Below are positions 54,819 through 63,935 of a DNA stretch of 64,000 nucleotides, one piece after another. The stretch spans positions 1,488,001 through 1,552,000 of the forward strand of contig NZ_CP080095.1 of the NCBI RefSeq assembly GCF_019428685.1. The letters run 5' to 3'. Both the position numbers and the translations under genes were made by a program. The stretch is from Paraburkholderia edwinii (GTDB lineage: Bacteria; Pseudomonadota; Gammaproteobacteria; Burkholderiales; Burkholderiaceae). Numbering within the stretch: position 1 is the stretch's first letter; the number at the start of each line of letters is the position of its first letter. The notes beneath the pieces were generated by a model. That model saw only the letters and a program-made list of their open reading frames with translations. It was not told the origin of the DNA and did no database searches.

Positions 54819-55484
54819 ATGGACACATCCACCGCCCGCCGCAATATCCTCGCGCGCATCCGCGCGGCGCAGGGTCGCGCGCCTGAAACGGCCGCCGGCG
54901 AGCTCGAGGCGGTAGAGAGCTACGTCGCAAGCCACCCGCGCGGCCCGCGGCCGCCGTTGCCGGACGATCTCGTCGCGTGCTTCCTCGAGCGTGCGCAGCA
55001 GATGGCGAGCACGGTCGACACGGTCGAAACGCTCGCCGATGTTCCGGCCGCCACGTACCGGTATCTGCACGAGCAGGGCCTGCCCGTGCAGGCGATTGCG
55101 TGGCAGACGCTGCAGGACATGCAATGGGCGGAAGCGGGTATCACCGTCGAATTCCGCAAGCCCGTCGATTCGGACAAGGTCGGTCTCACCGGTTGCTATT
55201 GCGCAGTCGCCGAGACCGGCACCCTGGTGCTGATGTCGGGTGCCGAAACGTATGCGTCGGCGGGTCTGCTGCCCGAAACGCATATCGCCATCGTGCCCGC
55301 GTCGCGTATCGTCGGCTATCACGAAGATGTGTTCGATCTCGTGCGCACCGAACGGGGCGGCGAGTTGCCGCGCGCCACGAACTTCGTGTCGGGGCCGTCG
55401 CGCACCGCCGATATCGAACAATCGCTGGTGCTCGGCGCGCATGGGCCGTATCGCGTGCATGCGATCGTCGTGCGCGGCGTGTGA
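54819..55484 (+). CDS. lutC: LutC/YkgG-family (LUD domain) protein
   Basis: 221 residues. LUD-domain protein like LutC, part of the LutABC L-lactate utilisation system. Typical: VGLTGCYCAVAETGTLVLMS and ETHIAIVPASRIVGYHEDVF. lutA and lutB are not next to it. The start MDTSTARRNILARIRAAQGR at 54819 is chosen; an ATG at 54777 is in frame. The last bases GTGTGA overlap the GTG start of the antiporter gene by 4 nt, so the two are translated together. Confidence 0.88.
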   Translation: MDTSTARRNILARIRAAQGRAPETAAGELEAVESYVASHPRGPRPPLPDDLVACFLERAQQMASTVDTVETLADVPAATYRYLHEQGLPVQAIAWQTLQDMQWAEAGITVEFRKPVDSDKVGLTGCYCAVAETGTLVLMSGAETYASAGLLPETHIAIVPASRIVGYHEDVFDLVRTERGGELPRATNFVSGPSRTADIEQSLVLGAHGPYRVHAIVVRGV

Positions 55485-57088
55485 GCGTCCGTTTGCCCGC
55501 TTTGCTTTCCCGCTTGTTCGCTCCGTTAATTGACGCCGCACGCGCTGCGCGCGTGGCCGCGCCGGCCTTATTTGTACAACCCGTGGTCAAACCCGTTATC
55601 AAGCCCTCAGTTAAGCCCGCTGTTAAGCCCTCCATTAAGCCCTCTGTTGAGCCCGTTGCCAGGCGCGTCGCAGCACTGGCCATCGCATTCGCCGCATACC
55701 CGCAGCATGCCTTTGCCGCGAGCGTCGACGGCGCCGCGCTATCGGTGTGGTGGGGCCTGCCGTTCGCATGCATGCTGCTGTCGATCGCGGTTTTTCCGCT
55801 CGTCGCGTTGTCGTTCTGGCATCGTCACTTCGGCAAGATTTCGGCCGGCTGGGCGCTCGCCCTGCTCGTGCCGTTTGCCGTCGCGTTCGGTCCGGGGGCG
55901 GCGTTCGGCACGCTGATGCACGCAGTCTTCGAAGAGTACCTGCCGTTTATCGTGCTGCTTGCCACGCTCTACACCGTCGCGGGCGGTATCTGCATCAACG
56001 GCAATCTGCACGGCTCGCCGCGACTCAATACGGGGCTGCTCGCGCTCGGCACGCTGCTCGCCAGCATCATGGGCACGACCGGCGCGGCGATGCTGCTGAT
56101 TCGCCCGTTGCTGCGCGCGAACGATAACCGCAAGCATGTCGTGCACGTGGTGGTGTTCTTTATTTTTCTGGTCGCGAATGCGGGCGGCTCGCTGTCGCCG
56201 TTGGGCGATCCGCCGTTGTTTCTCGGCTTTCTGAACGGCGTGAGCTTTTTCTGGACCACCGTGCATCTCGCGCTGCCGATGCTGTTTGTGTGCGGGGTGC
56301 TGCTTGCGGCGTTCTACGCGCTCGATTCGTATTATTTCCGCCAGGGTGGTGGCGCCAGCAAAAGCAGCGGCGAGGTGTACGACCCGTCTCTCGACCCGAC
56401 GCCCGATTCTCGCTTATTCTTCATCGACGGCAAGATCAACTTCGTGCTGCTCGCGCTGGTCATCGCGCTCGTACTGATGAGCGGCCTGTGGAAGCCCGGC
56501 ATCACGTTCGATCTGCCCGGCGCGCGCGTCGATCTGCAAAACGTGGTGCGAGACGTGGCGCTTATCGTCATCGCGCTTGCATCGCTTGCGCTTACGCCGC
56601 GCTCCGCGCGCGAAGGCAACGCATTCGACTGGGCGCCGATCGAAGAAGTCGCGAAACTGTTCGCTGCCATCTTCGTGACGATCGCGCCGGTCATCATGAT
56701 GCTGCGCGCGGGAGAAGCGGGCGCGTTCGCGGGCGTCGTGCATCTGGTCAACGATGTCTCGGGCGAACCGCGCAACGCGATGTACTTCTGGGCGACGGGC
56801 CTGCTGTCGTCGTTCCTCGACAATGCGCCGACCTACCTCGTGTTCTTCAACCTGGCGGGCGGCGATGCGCAGCACCTGATGAGCGCAGGCGCGTCGACGC
56901 TCGCGGCGATCTCGGCCGGCTCGGTGTTTATGGGCGCGAACAGCTATATCGGTAACGCGCCCAACTTCATGGTGAAGGCGATCGCGGAATCGCGCGGTGT
57001 GCGGATGCCCGGCTTCTTCGCGTACCTCGCGTGGTCGGGCGCGGTGCTCATACCGGTGTTTATCGCGATGACGTGGTTGTTTTTCTGA
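55481..57088 (+). CDS. NhaD/ArsB-like sodium:proton antiporter
   Basis: 535 residues, about 12 membrane helices of the ion-transporter superfamily. Recognisable segments are ANAGGSLSPLGDPPLFLGFL and SSFLDNAPTYLVFFNLAGGD, matching NhaD-type antiporters. The start is GTG at 55481, overlapping lutC. The first 80 residues contain a repeat of KPSV/KPAV units (about 30-52), encoded by a 12-nt tandem repeat, before the first strong helix. Function with LutC is unknown; lactate or organic-acid-linked ion movement is only a guess. Confidence 0.85.
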   Translation: MSVRLPALLSRLFAPLIDAARAARVAAPALFVQPVVKPVIKPSVKPAVKPSIKPSVEPVARRVAALAIAFAAYPQHAFAASVDGAALSVWWGLPFACMLLSIAVFPLVALSFWHRHFGKISAGWALALLVPFAVAFGPGAAFGTLMHAVFEEYLPFIVLLATLYTVAGGICINGNLHGSPRLNTGLLALGTLLASIMGTTGAAMLLIRPLLRANDNRKHVVHVVVFFIFLVANAGGSLSPLGDPPLFLGFLNGVSFFWTTVHLALPMLFVCGVLLAAFYALDSYYFRQGGGASKSSGEVYDPSLDPTPDSRLFFIDGKINFVLLALVIALVLMSGLWKPGITFDLPGARVDLQNVVRDVALIVIALASLALTPRSAREGNAFDWAPIEEVAKLFAAIFVTIAPVIMMLRAGEAGAFAGVVHLVNDVSGEPRNAMYFWATGLLSSFLDNAPTYLVFFNLAGGDAQHLMSAGASTLAAISAGSVFMGANSYIGNAPNFMVKAIAESRGVRMPGFFAYLAWSGAVLIPVFIAMTWLFF

Positions 57089-57180
57089 AGCGATTCGCAA
57101 CGCGCTCATGGGCGCATCGTTGAGCAACAGCGTTGGCAATGAACGGCGGCGATGCCGCGCGTTATTCGGAGAATACGGAA

Positions 57181-58176
57181 ATGGCAAAGCAAAAAATCCT
57201 CGTCGCGCGTCCGATCTTTCCGGATGTGATCGATCGGCTCAAGCAGCATTTCGAAGTCGACTGGAACAATGGCGACGTGCTCGGCAACGACGAGTTGCTA
57301 AAGCGACTCGCCGATAAAGACGGTGCGCTGACGGCCGGCGAGCCGATCGGCGCCGCGACGTTCGCAGCCGCGCCGCGTTTGCGCGTCGTGTCGAATATGG
57401 CGGTCGGCTTCAATAACTTCGATATGGCCGCCTTCAACGCGGCGAACGTGCTGGGCACGAACACGCCCGACGTGCTCAACGAAACGACGGCCGATTTCGG
57501 CTGGGCGCTGATGATGGCGACCGCGCGGCGCGTCACCGAATCGGAGCACTGGCTGCGCGCGGGCCTTTGGCAGAAGTGGGGCTACGACAGTTTTCTCGGC
57601 GCCGATGTCTATGGTTCGACGCTCGGCGTGATTGGCATGGGTCGGATCGGCCAGGCGCTCGCGCGCCGTGCGCGCGGCTTCAACATGCAGGTCATTTACC
57701 ACAACCGGTCGCGGGTCGCGCCGGAGATCGAAGCCGAGCTGAACGCGCAGTACGTATCGAAGGAGGAGTTGCTGAAGCGCGCCGATCACGTCGTGCTCGT
57801 GCTGCCGTACAGCGCCGCAAGCCATCACACGATCGGCGCGGCCGAACTCGCGCAGATGAAGCCGACCGCGACGCTGACCAATATCGCGCGCGGCGGCATC
57901 GTCGACGATGCGGCGCTCGCTGAAGCGCTGCGCGCGAAACGGATCGCGGCCGCGGGCCTCGATGTGTTCGAAGGCGAGCCGAGTGTGAATCCGGCGTTGC
58001 TCACGGTGCCGAATGTCGTGCTCACGCCGCATATCGCAAGCGCAACCGAATCGACGCGCCGCGCGATGGCCAATCTCGCTGCGGACAATCTGATCGCCGG
58101 GCTGGGCGAAGGCCCACGCGCCGGTCAGCCGCCGAATCCGATCAACCCTGACGTGATCGGGAAGGCGCGTTCATGA
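57181..58176 (+). CDS. 2-hydroxyacid dehydrogenase (glyoxylate/hydroxypyruvate reductase-like)
   Basis: 331 residues. D-isomer 2-hydroxyacid dehydrogenase fold: NAD(P) motif GVIGMGRIGQALARRARGFN near 155, Arg in TNIARGGIVDDAAL, catalytic His in VLTPHIASAT. Closest in type to GhrB/TkrA. The start MAKQKILVARPIFPD at 57181 is preferred over an in-frame ATG 48 nt upstream. Its stop overlaps the rmuC start (ATGA). Confidence 0.92.
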   Translation: MAKQKILVARPIFPDVIDRLKQHFEVDWNNGDVLGNDELLKRLADKDGALTAGEPIGAATFAAAPRLRVVSNMAVGFNNFDMAAFNAANVLGTNTPDVLNETTADFGWALMMATARRVTESEHWLRAGLWQKWGYDSFLGADVYGSTLGVIGMGRIGQALARRARGFNMQVIYHNRSRVAPEIEAELNAQYVSKEELLKRADHVVLVLPYSAASHHTIGAAELAQMKPTATLTNIARGGIVDDAALAEALRAKRIAAAGLDVFEGEPSVNPALLTVPNVVLTPHIASATESTRRAMANLAADNLIAGLGEGPRAGQPPNPINPDVIGKARS

Positions 58177-59663
58177 TCACTGCATTACTGGCGGCCGTCG
58201 TCGTTCTCGCGGTCGCGCTGGTGATCGCGCTTATCGCGCTGGTTGTTTCGATGCGCGCCGGCGCCCATGCGAGCGACGCGGACCGCTTCGATGAACTGAG
58301 CGGCCGCATCGCGTCGAGCGGCGAGGCGCAGGCGCGCGAATTCGAACGCGTCGAACGCGAGCTGCGCAACGACATCACCGAAACGGCGCGCGTATCGCGC
58401 ACCGAACTCGCCGGCGGCTTCTCGCAGTTCCAGCAGACGCTTGCCGCGCAATTCACGAGCATGACGAGCGTGCAAAGCGGCAAGATCGACGGCTTTGCGC
58501 AGCAGCTCGTGAAGCTTACCGAAACGAATGCGCAGCAGCTCGACGCGGTGCGGCAGAGTCTGCAATTGCAGGCGCAGCAGGCGCGCGACGAGCAGGGCAA
58601 TACGCTCAAGCGCTTCGGCGACACGCTGACGCAGCAGCTTGCGCAAATGACCGAAGCGAACGACCGGCGCTTTGCCGAGGTGCGCGCCACGATCGAGCAA
58701 CGTCTGAAAGACATCGAAGCGAACAATGCGACGAAGCTCGAAGAGATGCGCCGCACCGTCGACGAAAAACTGCACGCCACGCTCGAGCAGCGTCTGGGCG
58801 AATCGTTCAAGCTCGTGTCGGAGCGGCTCGAGCAGGTGCATCGCGGGCTTGGCGAAATGCAGACGCTCGCGGCCGGCGTCGGCGACCTGAAGAAGGTGCT
58901 GACCAATGTGAAGACGCGCGGCACGTGGGGCGAAGTGCAGCTCGAAGCCTTGCTCGAGCAGATGCTGACGGCGGACCAGTACGCGAAGAACGTCGCGACG
59001 AAGCCGAAGAGCGCGGAGCGCGTCGAGTTCGCGATCCGGCTGCCGGGCAAGCCGTCGGCCGATGGCGCCGCGGAACCGGTCTGGCTGCCGATCGATGCGA
59101 AATTCCCGCGCGAAGACTACGAGCGCCTGATCGACGCACAGGAGCGCGCCGACCCGGTTGCGGTCGAAGACGCATCGCGCGCGCTCGAAGCCCGCATTCG
59201 CGGCGAGGCGCGCACGATCGCCGAGAAGTACGTCGCGCCGCCGCACACCACCGATTTCGCGCTGCTGTTCCTGCCGACCGAAGGGCTTTACGCGGAAGTG
59301 TTGCGCCGGCCGGGGTTGACCGACCTGCTGCAGCGCGACTATCGCGTGACGGTGGCTGGCCCGACTACCTTGACCGCGTTGCTGAACAGCCTGCAGATGG
59401 GGTTCCGCACGCTTGCGATCGAGAAGCGCTCGAGCGAAGTGTGGCAGGTGTTGGGCGCGGTGAAGACCGAGTTCGGTCAGTTCGGCGATGTGCTCGCAAA
59501 GACCAAGGCGCAACTCGAAACGGTCACGCGCTCGATCGAAAAAGCGGAAGTGCGCACGCGCGCGATGAACCGCAAGCTGCGCGATGTCGAAGCGTTGCCG
59601 GGAGAAGAAGCGCGTGAACTGCTTGGCGACGCGTTGTCCGGGTCGGATGCGGACGAGCCTTGA
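58173..59663 (+). CDS. rmuC: DNA recombination protein RmuC
   Basis: 496 residues. N-terminal membrane helix (1-25), a long coiled coil (about 30-230) and the C-terminal RmuC nuclease-like domain (about 240-440; TRGTWGEVQLEALLEQMLTA; LPIDAKFPREDYERLIDAQE). RmuC limits DNA inversions at short repeats. Overlaps the previous gene by 4 nt. Confidence 0.96.
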   Translation: MITALLAAVVVLAVALVIALIALVVSMRAGAHASDADRFDELSGRIASSGEAQAREFERVERELRNDITETARVSRTELAGGFSQFQQTLAAQFTSMTSVQSGKIDGFAQQLVKLTETNAQQLDAVRQSLQLQAQQARDEQGNTLKRFGDTLTQQLAQMTEANDRRFAEVRATIEQRLKDIEANNATKLEEMRRTVDEKLHATLEQRLGESFKLVSERLEQVHRGLGEMQTLAAGVGDLKKVLTNVKTRGTWGEVQLEALLEQMLTADQYAKNVATKPKSAERVEFAIRLPGKPSADGAAEPVWLPIDAKFPREDYERLIDAQERADPVAVEDASRALEARIRGEARTIAEKYVAPPHTTDFALLFLPTEGLYAEVLRRPGLTDLLQRDYRVTVAGPTTLTALLNSLQMGFRTLAIEKRSSEVWQVLGAVKTEFGQFGDVLAKTKAQLETVTRSIEKAEVRTRAMNRKLRDVEALPGEEARELLGDALSGSDADEP

Positions 59664-59697
59664 GCGAGCTTTGAACGAGCTTTGAACCTGACGCCGC

Positions 59698-59728
59698 GTA
59701 AGCGCGACGACGCAACCGTCGCGCTTAC
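59698..59728. terminator. stem-loop between rmuC and the acetyltransferase gene
   Basis: Perfect 12-bp stem GTAAGCGCGACG (59698-59709) with CGTCGCGCTTAC (59717-59728), loop of 7. It lies between convergent genes. T-rich sequence (TTATTTTTG) is 9 nt further on the plus strand, so it is probably a bidirectional terminator of moderate strength. Confidence 0.6.
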
Positions 59729-59737
59729 ATCGCGCAG

Positions 59738-60229
59738 TTATTTTTGCCCCGCACCCGCCGCTAGCTGCTCAAGTGCATCGCCGGTCATCCGCACGATGCG
59801 CCAGTCGGGCAGCACGTTCGCGCCCATTCTTTCGTAGAAGTCGATCGCCGGCTGGTTCCAGTCGAGCACCGACCATTCGAAGCGCCCGCACTGCCGCTCG
59901 ACCGCGATGGCCGCGAGATGCCGCAGCATCGCCGAGCCGAGTCCGCTGCCGCGCTGCGTGGGCTGCACATACAGGTCTTCGAGATACAGGCCGCGGCGGC
60001 CGAGGAAGGTCGAGTAGTTATGGAAGTACAGCGCGTAGCCGACGAGGCGTCCGTCGTTCTCCGCGACCAGCGCCTCCGCCGACGGCCGCGCGCCGAACAG
60101 CGCGTCGTGCAGATCCGCGTCGGTCGCGATAAACAGATGCGTGAGCTTTTCGTATTCGGCGAGCTCGTACATCAATGCGCGCATCGCGCTGACGTCTGCG
60201 GGCGTCGCCGCACGGATCGCCGACGCCAT
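59738..60229 (-). CDS. GNAT-family N-acetyltransferase
   Basis: 163 residues. Acetyl-CoA binding segment LYVQPTQRGSGLGSAMLRHL (Q/RxxGxG/A) and the preceding LGRRGLYLEDLYV strand are typical of the SAT/diamine-acetyltransferase-like branch of GNATs. Substrate unknown. Its ATG overlaps the stop of the upstream small membrane-protein gene (TAATG). Confidence 0.92.
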   Translation of the reverse strand: MASAIRAATPADVSAMRALMYELAEYEKLTHLFIATDADLHDALFGARPSAEALVAENDGRLVGYALYFHNYSTFLGRRGLYLEDLYVQPTQRGSGLGSAMLRHLAAIAVERQCGRFEWSVLDWNQPAIDFYERMGANVLPDWRIVRMTGDALEQLAAGAGQK

Positions 60230-60504
60230 TACGCTTCTTCCGGCACGTCGCTCAACTGGATCTCGATGCCGCCGAAGCGCGACGCGACCCAGTTATACGC
60301 GTGACAGGCGATCCACAGCAGAACAAAGCCGAGAATCGCGTTGAGCAGCAGCGCGCTAAAAACGGTGGACAGTTCGACCGAGCCGTAGCGGATAAACGCG
60401 ACGAGCACGCCGAGCAGCACGATCGGCACGCTGAACGTCAGATAGACGAGGATCAGCGCTTTGGCGGTTTGTCCCGGTGCGATGGACGAGATCTGTTTTT
60501 TCAT
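60229..60504 (-). CDS. small membrane protein
   Basis: 91 residues. Starts MKKQISSIAPGQTAKALILVY and has two long hydrophobic segments (about 16-40 and 52-75). Small proteins with this IxPxQTAK start are found in many bacteria and have no known role; some resemblance to DUF3566-type proteins. Coupled to the acetyltransferase gene by a 1-nt overlap. Confidence 0.7.
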   Translation of the reverse strand: MKKQISSIAPGQTAKALILVYLTFSVPIVLLGVLVAFIRYGSVELSTVFSALLLNAILGFVLLWIACHAYNWVASRFGGIEIQLSDVPEEA

Positions 60505-60600
60505 TGAGGTCGTACCCGTGAGTCGCGTAGTGAGCAATGTAGTCAGCCTTGTTTTGGCGCGCGAGCGTGGTTGAAAAATGTAGACGCAAATGCGCGCGTG

Positions 60601-61908
60601 TCAGATTAAACCGTCGAACAGCATGATCTCGACAGTGTCGCCCGCGTCGACGTCCGGCTGGTCATGCGCGAGCACGATAAAGCAGTTCGCTTCGCTCATC
60701 GAGCTCAATACGCCCGAGCCTTGCGAACCGGTGGGGGTGACCTGCCAGCGGCCGTCGGCGGCGCGACGCGCGGTGCCGCGCTGGAATTCGGTGCGGCCGG
60801 GACGCTTGCGAATCGATATGGCAGAGGTCGCGTGGAGCATGGGCGCGGGTTGCAACGTAGCGCCTGCCATCGTCAGCAGCGCGTCGCGCACGATCTGATA
60901 GAACGTGACCATGACCGCGACCGGATTGCCAGGCAAGCCGAAGAAGAGGGCAGGGTCGCCGGCGCCGGCGCGGCCGCCCGACCAGACGCGGCCGAACGCC
61001 ATCGGCCGGCCGGGACGCATCGCGAGGCTCCAGAACGCGACATCGCCGAGCGCGCGCGAAAGCTGTTTCGTCAAATCGGCATCGCCGACCGAGACGCCGC
61101 CCGACGTCAGAATCACATCGGCGCTTGCGGCCGCGGTCAACAGCGCTTTCTCGAGCGCCGCGGGTTCGTCGCGCACAACACCGAGGTCGATCGCATCGAA
61201 GTTCAGACGCCGTAGCATCGCGAGCAGCGTATAGCGGTTGCTGTCGTAGACGCAGCCGGGCTCGAGCGGCTGACCGATCGAGCGCAATTCGTCGCCGGTC
61301 GAAAAGAATGCGACGCGCAGCCGGCGGCGCACCGCGACTTCGCCGATGCCGAGCGACGCAAGCAGACCGAGATCGGACGCGCGCAGGATGCGGCCCGCGC
61401 GTACCGCGGGCGCGCCGCGCGCGAGATCTTCGCCCGCGCGGCGCCGGTTCGAGCCGGCGCGCAGCGCGGCGGCGGCAAAGCGGATCGATTGTTCATCGCC
61501 GGCCTGCACCTGCTCTTGCGGTACGACTGTGTCGCAGCCGGCCGGCATCAATGCGCCGGTCATCACGCGCACACATTGTGTGGCGTCGATCTTTCCCTTG
61601 AACGGATGGCCGGCGAGCGCGCGGCCGACCACTGCAAGCGAGATCGATCCGCCGGATTGCGCGGCTGCGCCGAGCGCCGCACCGTCGAAGGCATAACCGT
61701 CCATCGCGGAGTTGTCGTACGCCGGCACATCGATCGGCGACACGATATCTTCCGCGAGCACGCGATCGAGCGCGTCGGAGAGCATGACGCGCTCGGCCGC
61801 GACGATCGGCGTTGCCCACTGGCGCACGATCGCCTGCGCGGCCGAAACCGGCAAAGCTTGAGGATCGAACTGCGCTACGCAGCCTGAGAGTTCGTTGGAC
61901 GTGGTCAT
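60601..61908 (-). CDS. moeA: molybdopterin molybdotransferase MoeA
   Basis: 435 residues. Inserts molybdate into adenylated molybdopterin. Domains: N-terminal SPIDVPAYDNSAMDGYAFDG; the MoaB/Mog-like domain with FFSTGDELRSIGQPLEPGCV and ILTSGGVSVGDADL; C-terminal barrel. Third gene of a moaA-mobA-moeA series on the minus strand. Confidence 0.97.
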   Translation of the reverse strand: MTTSNELSGCVAQFDPQALPVSAAQAIVRQWATPIVAAERVMLSDALDRVLAEDIVSPIDVPAYDNSAMDGYAFDGAALGAAAQSGGSISLAVVGRALAGHPFKGKIDATQCVRVMTGALMPAGCDTVVPQEQVQAGDEQSIRFAAAALRAGSNRRRAGEDLARGAPAVRAGRILRASDLGLLASLGIGEVAVRRRLRVAFFSTGDELRSIGQPLEPGCVYDSNRYTLLAMLRRLNFDAIDLGVVRDEPAALEKALLTAAASADVILTSGGVSVGDADLTKQLSRALGDVAFWSLAMRPGRPMAFGRVWSGGRAGAGDPALFFGLPGNPVAVMVTFYQIVRDALLTMAGATLQPAPMLHATSAISIRKRPGRTEFQRGTARRAADGRWQVTPTGSQGSGVLSSMSEANCFIVLAHDQPDVDAGDTVEIMLFDGLI

Positions 61909-62007
61909 GAATCGGGAAAGGTCGCGACCGGATGCGGGTCCGGCAGCAGCCGGAAGATCGCGGCAGAGACGGCAGAAAGCGGGCGTCCGCGGCCCTCGGG
62001 TTGGTCC

Positions 62008-62622
62008 TCAGTTTCGTTCGAGGTCGGCCAGTTCTTGCAAAGAATTGACATTGTAAAACGCACGTTCATCGGCAAAAGCGACTTCGACTGTCTTGTGGCG
62101 CGCGTACCACGCGCGTACCTTGCGCTCGCCTGCATCGAGAAACGCCGCGAGGTCGTCGGCAAGCGTGGTGCGTATCAGCGCGAAGACCGGGTGTATCGAT
62201 ATCTCGTGCTGCGCGTTGCTCGTGGTGACGGTGGCGATGTCGGCGTGTTCGGCATCGAGCGCGTCGGCGAGGCGCGCGGCGAGGTCGACGGGTAGCGCAG
62301 GCGTGTCGCACGGTGCGCTCAGCATATAGCCTGTGCGCGCGGCGCGCAGGCCGGCAAGCAAACCCGCGAGCGGGCCGGGGAAGTCGGGCAGCGTATCGGC
62401 GATGACCGTTGCATTAAACGGCGCACCGAGTTTGGCGTAGCGCGGGGCGTTGCGGTTCGCGCTGATCAGCAGCGCGCCGGTTTGAGGCGCCAGACGCTTC
62501 AGCACGTGCAGCGCGAGCGGGTCGCCGCGCAACACTTGCAGTCCCTTGTCGACGCCGCCCATGCGCATGCCGCGGCCGCCTGCGAGCAGCAGGCCGGTGA
62601 TCTGGTCGGTCGGGATCGACAT
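62008..62622 (-). CDS. mobA: molybdenum cofactor guanylyltransferase MobA
   Basis: 204 residues. Adds GMP to the cofactor (bis-MGD pathway). Nucleotide motif TGLLLAGGRGMRMGGVDKGL (9-28) and MLSAPCDTPALPVDLAARLA are typical. The start MSIPTDQITGL at 62622 is chosen; upstream in-frame sequence is Arg/Ser-rich and non-conserved. About 95 nt separate it from moaA and 99 nt from moeA. Confidence 0.95.
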   Translation of the reverse strand: MSIPTDQITGLLLAGGRGMRMGGVDKGLQVLRGDPLALHVLKRLAPQTGALLISANRNAPRYAKLGAPFNATVIADTLPDFPGPLAGLLAGLRAARTGYMLSAPCDTPALPVDLAARLADALDAEHADIATVTTSNAQHEISIHPVFALIRTTLADDLAAFLDAGERKVRAWYARHKTVEVAFADERAFYNVNSLQELADLERN

Positions 62623-62716
62623 GGGCGCGGTGGAGTGGGTGACGGGGGACGTGGGTGCGGAGTACGGTCGGTCGCGGCGTGACGTGGATGCTGTTGCTTG
62701 CGTCGCGCTCCTGGCA

Positions 62717-63829
62717 CTAGCCGCCGATATACGACATCTCGACGCGCCGCTCGGCCGCTTCGGCTTGCCGGGCCGCCTGCGCGCTGCCGCGCAGCTGCGA
62801 ATAGCGGTCCGCGCGCGCCTCCCAGATGTGGGCGATCGCGGTGGTGATCTCGTCGTCGCTCGAGCCATTGCGCAACAGCGTGCGCAGATCGTGTCCGTTC
62901 GACGCGAAAAGGCACAGATACACCTTGCCTTCGGTCGACAGCCGCGCGCGCGTGCAGGTGCCGCAGAACGCGCGCGTGACGCTCGAAATCACGCCAATTT
63001 CGCCGCTGCCGTCCGCGTAACCCCAGCGCTGCGCGGTTTCAGCCGCGCTGTGCGCCTCGAGCGGCACGAGCGGAAAGTGCTCACCGATGCGCGCGACGAC
63101 TTCGGCCGACGGCAGCACTTCGGCCATGTTCCAGCCATTCGACGTGCCGACGTCCATGTACTCGATAAAGCGCAATACCGCGCCGCTGCCTTTGAAATGA
63201 CGCGCCATCGGCACGATCTCGGTGTCGTTCGTGCCGCGCTTGACGACCATGTTCACCTTCACGGGCGCAAGGCCGATCGATTGCGCGACGTCGATGCCGG
63301 CGAGCACATCTTCGACCGCGAAGTCGGCGTCGTTCATCTTGCGAAACAGCGCGTCGTCGAGTGCGTCGAGGCTGACCGTGACGCGCTTCAGGCCCGCGTC
63401 CTTGAGGCTTTGCGCCTTGCGCGCGAGCAGCGACCCGTTGGTCGTCAGCGTGAGATCGAGCGGGCGGCCGTCGGGCGTCGACAGGTTCGCGAGGCGCTCG
63501 ATCAGAAATTCGATGTTTTTGCGCAGCAGCGGTTCGCCGCCGGTCAGCCGGATCTTTTCGACGCCCTGCGCGACAAATAGCCGCGCGACGCGTTCGATTT
63601 CCTCGAAGGTCAATAGCGCGCTGTGCGGCAGGAACGGGTAGTCCTTGTCGAACACCGACCGCGGCATGCAGTAGATGCAGCGGAAGTTACAGCGGTCCGT
63701 CACCGAAATGCGCAGATCGCGCAGCGGCCGCGACAGCGTATCGCGCAGCTCGCCGCGTGGCGCTTGCGCCGGACCGGAAAATACCGGCACTGCGCTGACA
63801 TCGGTCAGGGGAATGATGCGTCGGGACAT
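62717..63829 (-). CDS. moaA: GTP 3',8-cyclase MoaA
   Basis: 370 residues. Radical SAM enzyme for the first step of molybdopterin synthesis. N-terminal cluster CNFRCIYC in [20 protein letters not shown]; the second cluster is in [19 protein letters not shown]; it ends with the conserved double glycine (EMSYIGG). Start [12 protein letters not shown] at 63829. First gene of the series; partner genes moaC, moaD and moaE are not in the window. Confidence 0.97.
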   Translation of the reverse strand: MSRRIIPLTDVSAVPVFSGPAQAPRGELRDTLSRPLRDLRISVTDRCNFRCIYCMPRSVFDKDYPFLPHSALLTFEEIERVARLFVAQGVEKIRLTGGEPLLRKNIEFLIERLANLSTPDGRPLDLTLTTNGSLLARKAQSLKDAGLKRVTVSLDALDDALFRKMNDADFAVEDVLAGIDVAQSIGLAPVKVNMVVKRGTNDTEIVPMARHFKGSGAVLRFIEYMDVGTSNGWNMAEVLPSAEVVARIGEHFPLVPLEAHSAAETAQRWGYADGSGEIGVISSVTRAFCGTCTRARLSTEGKVYLCLFASNGHDLRTLLRNGSSDDEITTAIAHIWEARADRYSQLRGSAQAARQAEAAERRVEMSYIGG

Positions 63830-63909
63830 GGTTCGAATATTGAGATCCAAGACTTCATTCTAACGGAACGCTTCTTTTCGCTCGATTCGGGGAATACCTG
63901 CTGGTTGTG

Positions 63910-63935
63910 AAAAAGCCCGCCGATGGGGCGGGCTT
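63910..63935 (-). terminator. terminator upstream of moaA, minus strand
   Basis: 9-bp stem AAGCCCGCC (63913-63921) / GGCGGGCTT (63927-63935), 5-nt loop. Reading minus, a TTTTT run follows. It would end a minus-strand transcript that comes from beyond the right edge of the window. The remaining bases to 64000 show no gene. Confidence 0.65.
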
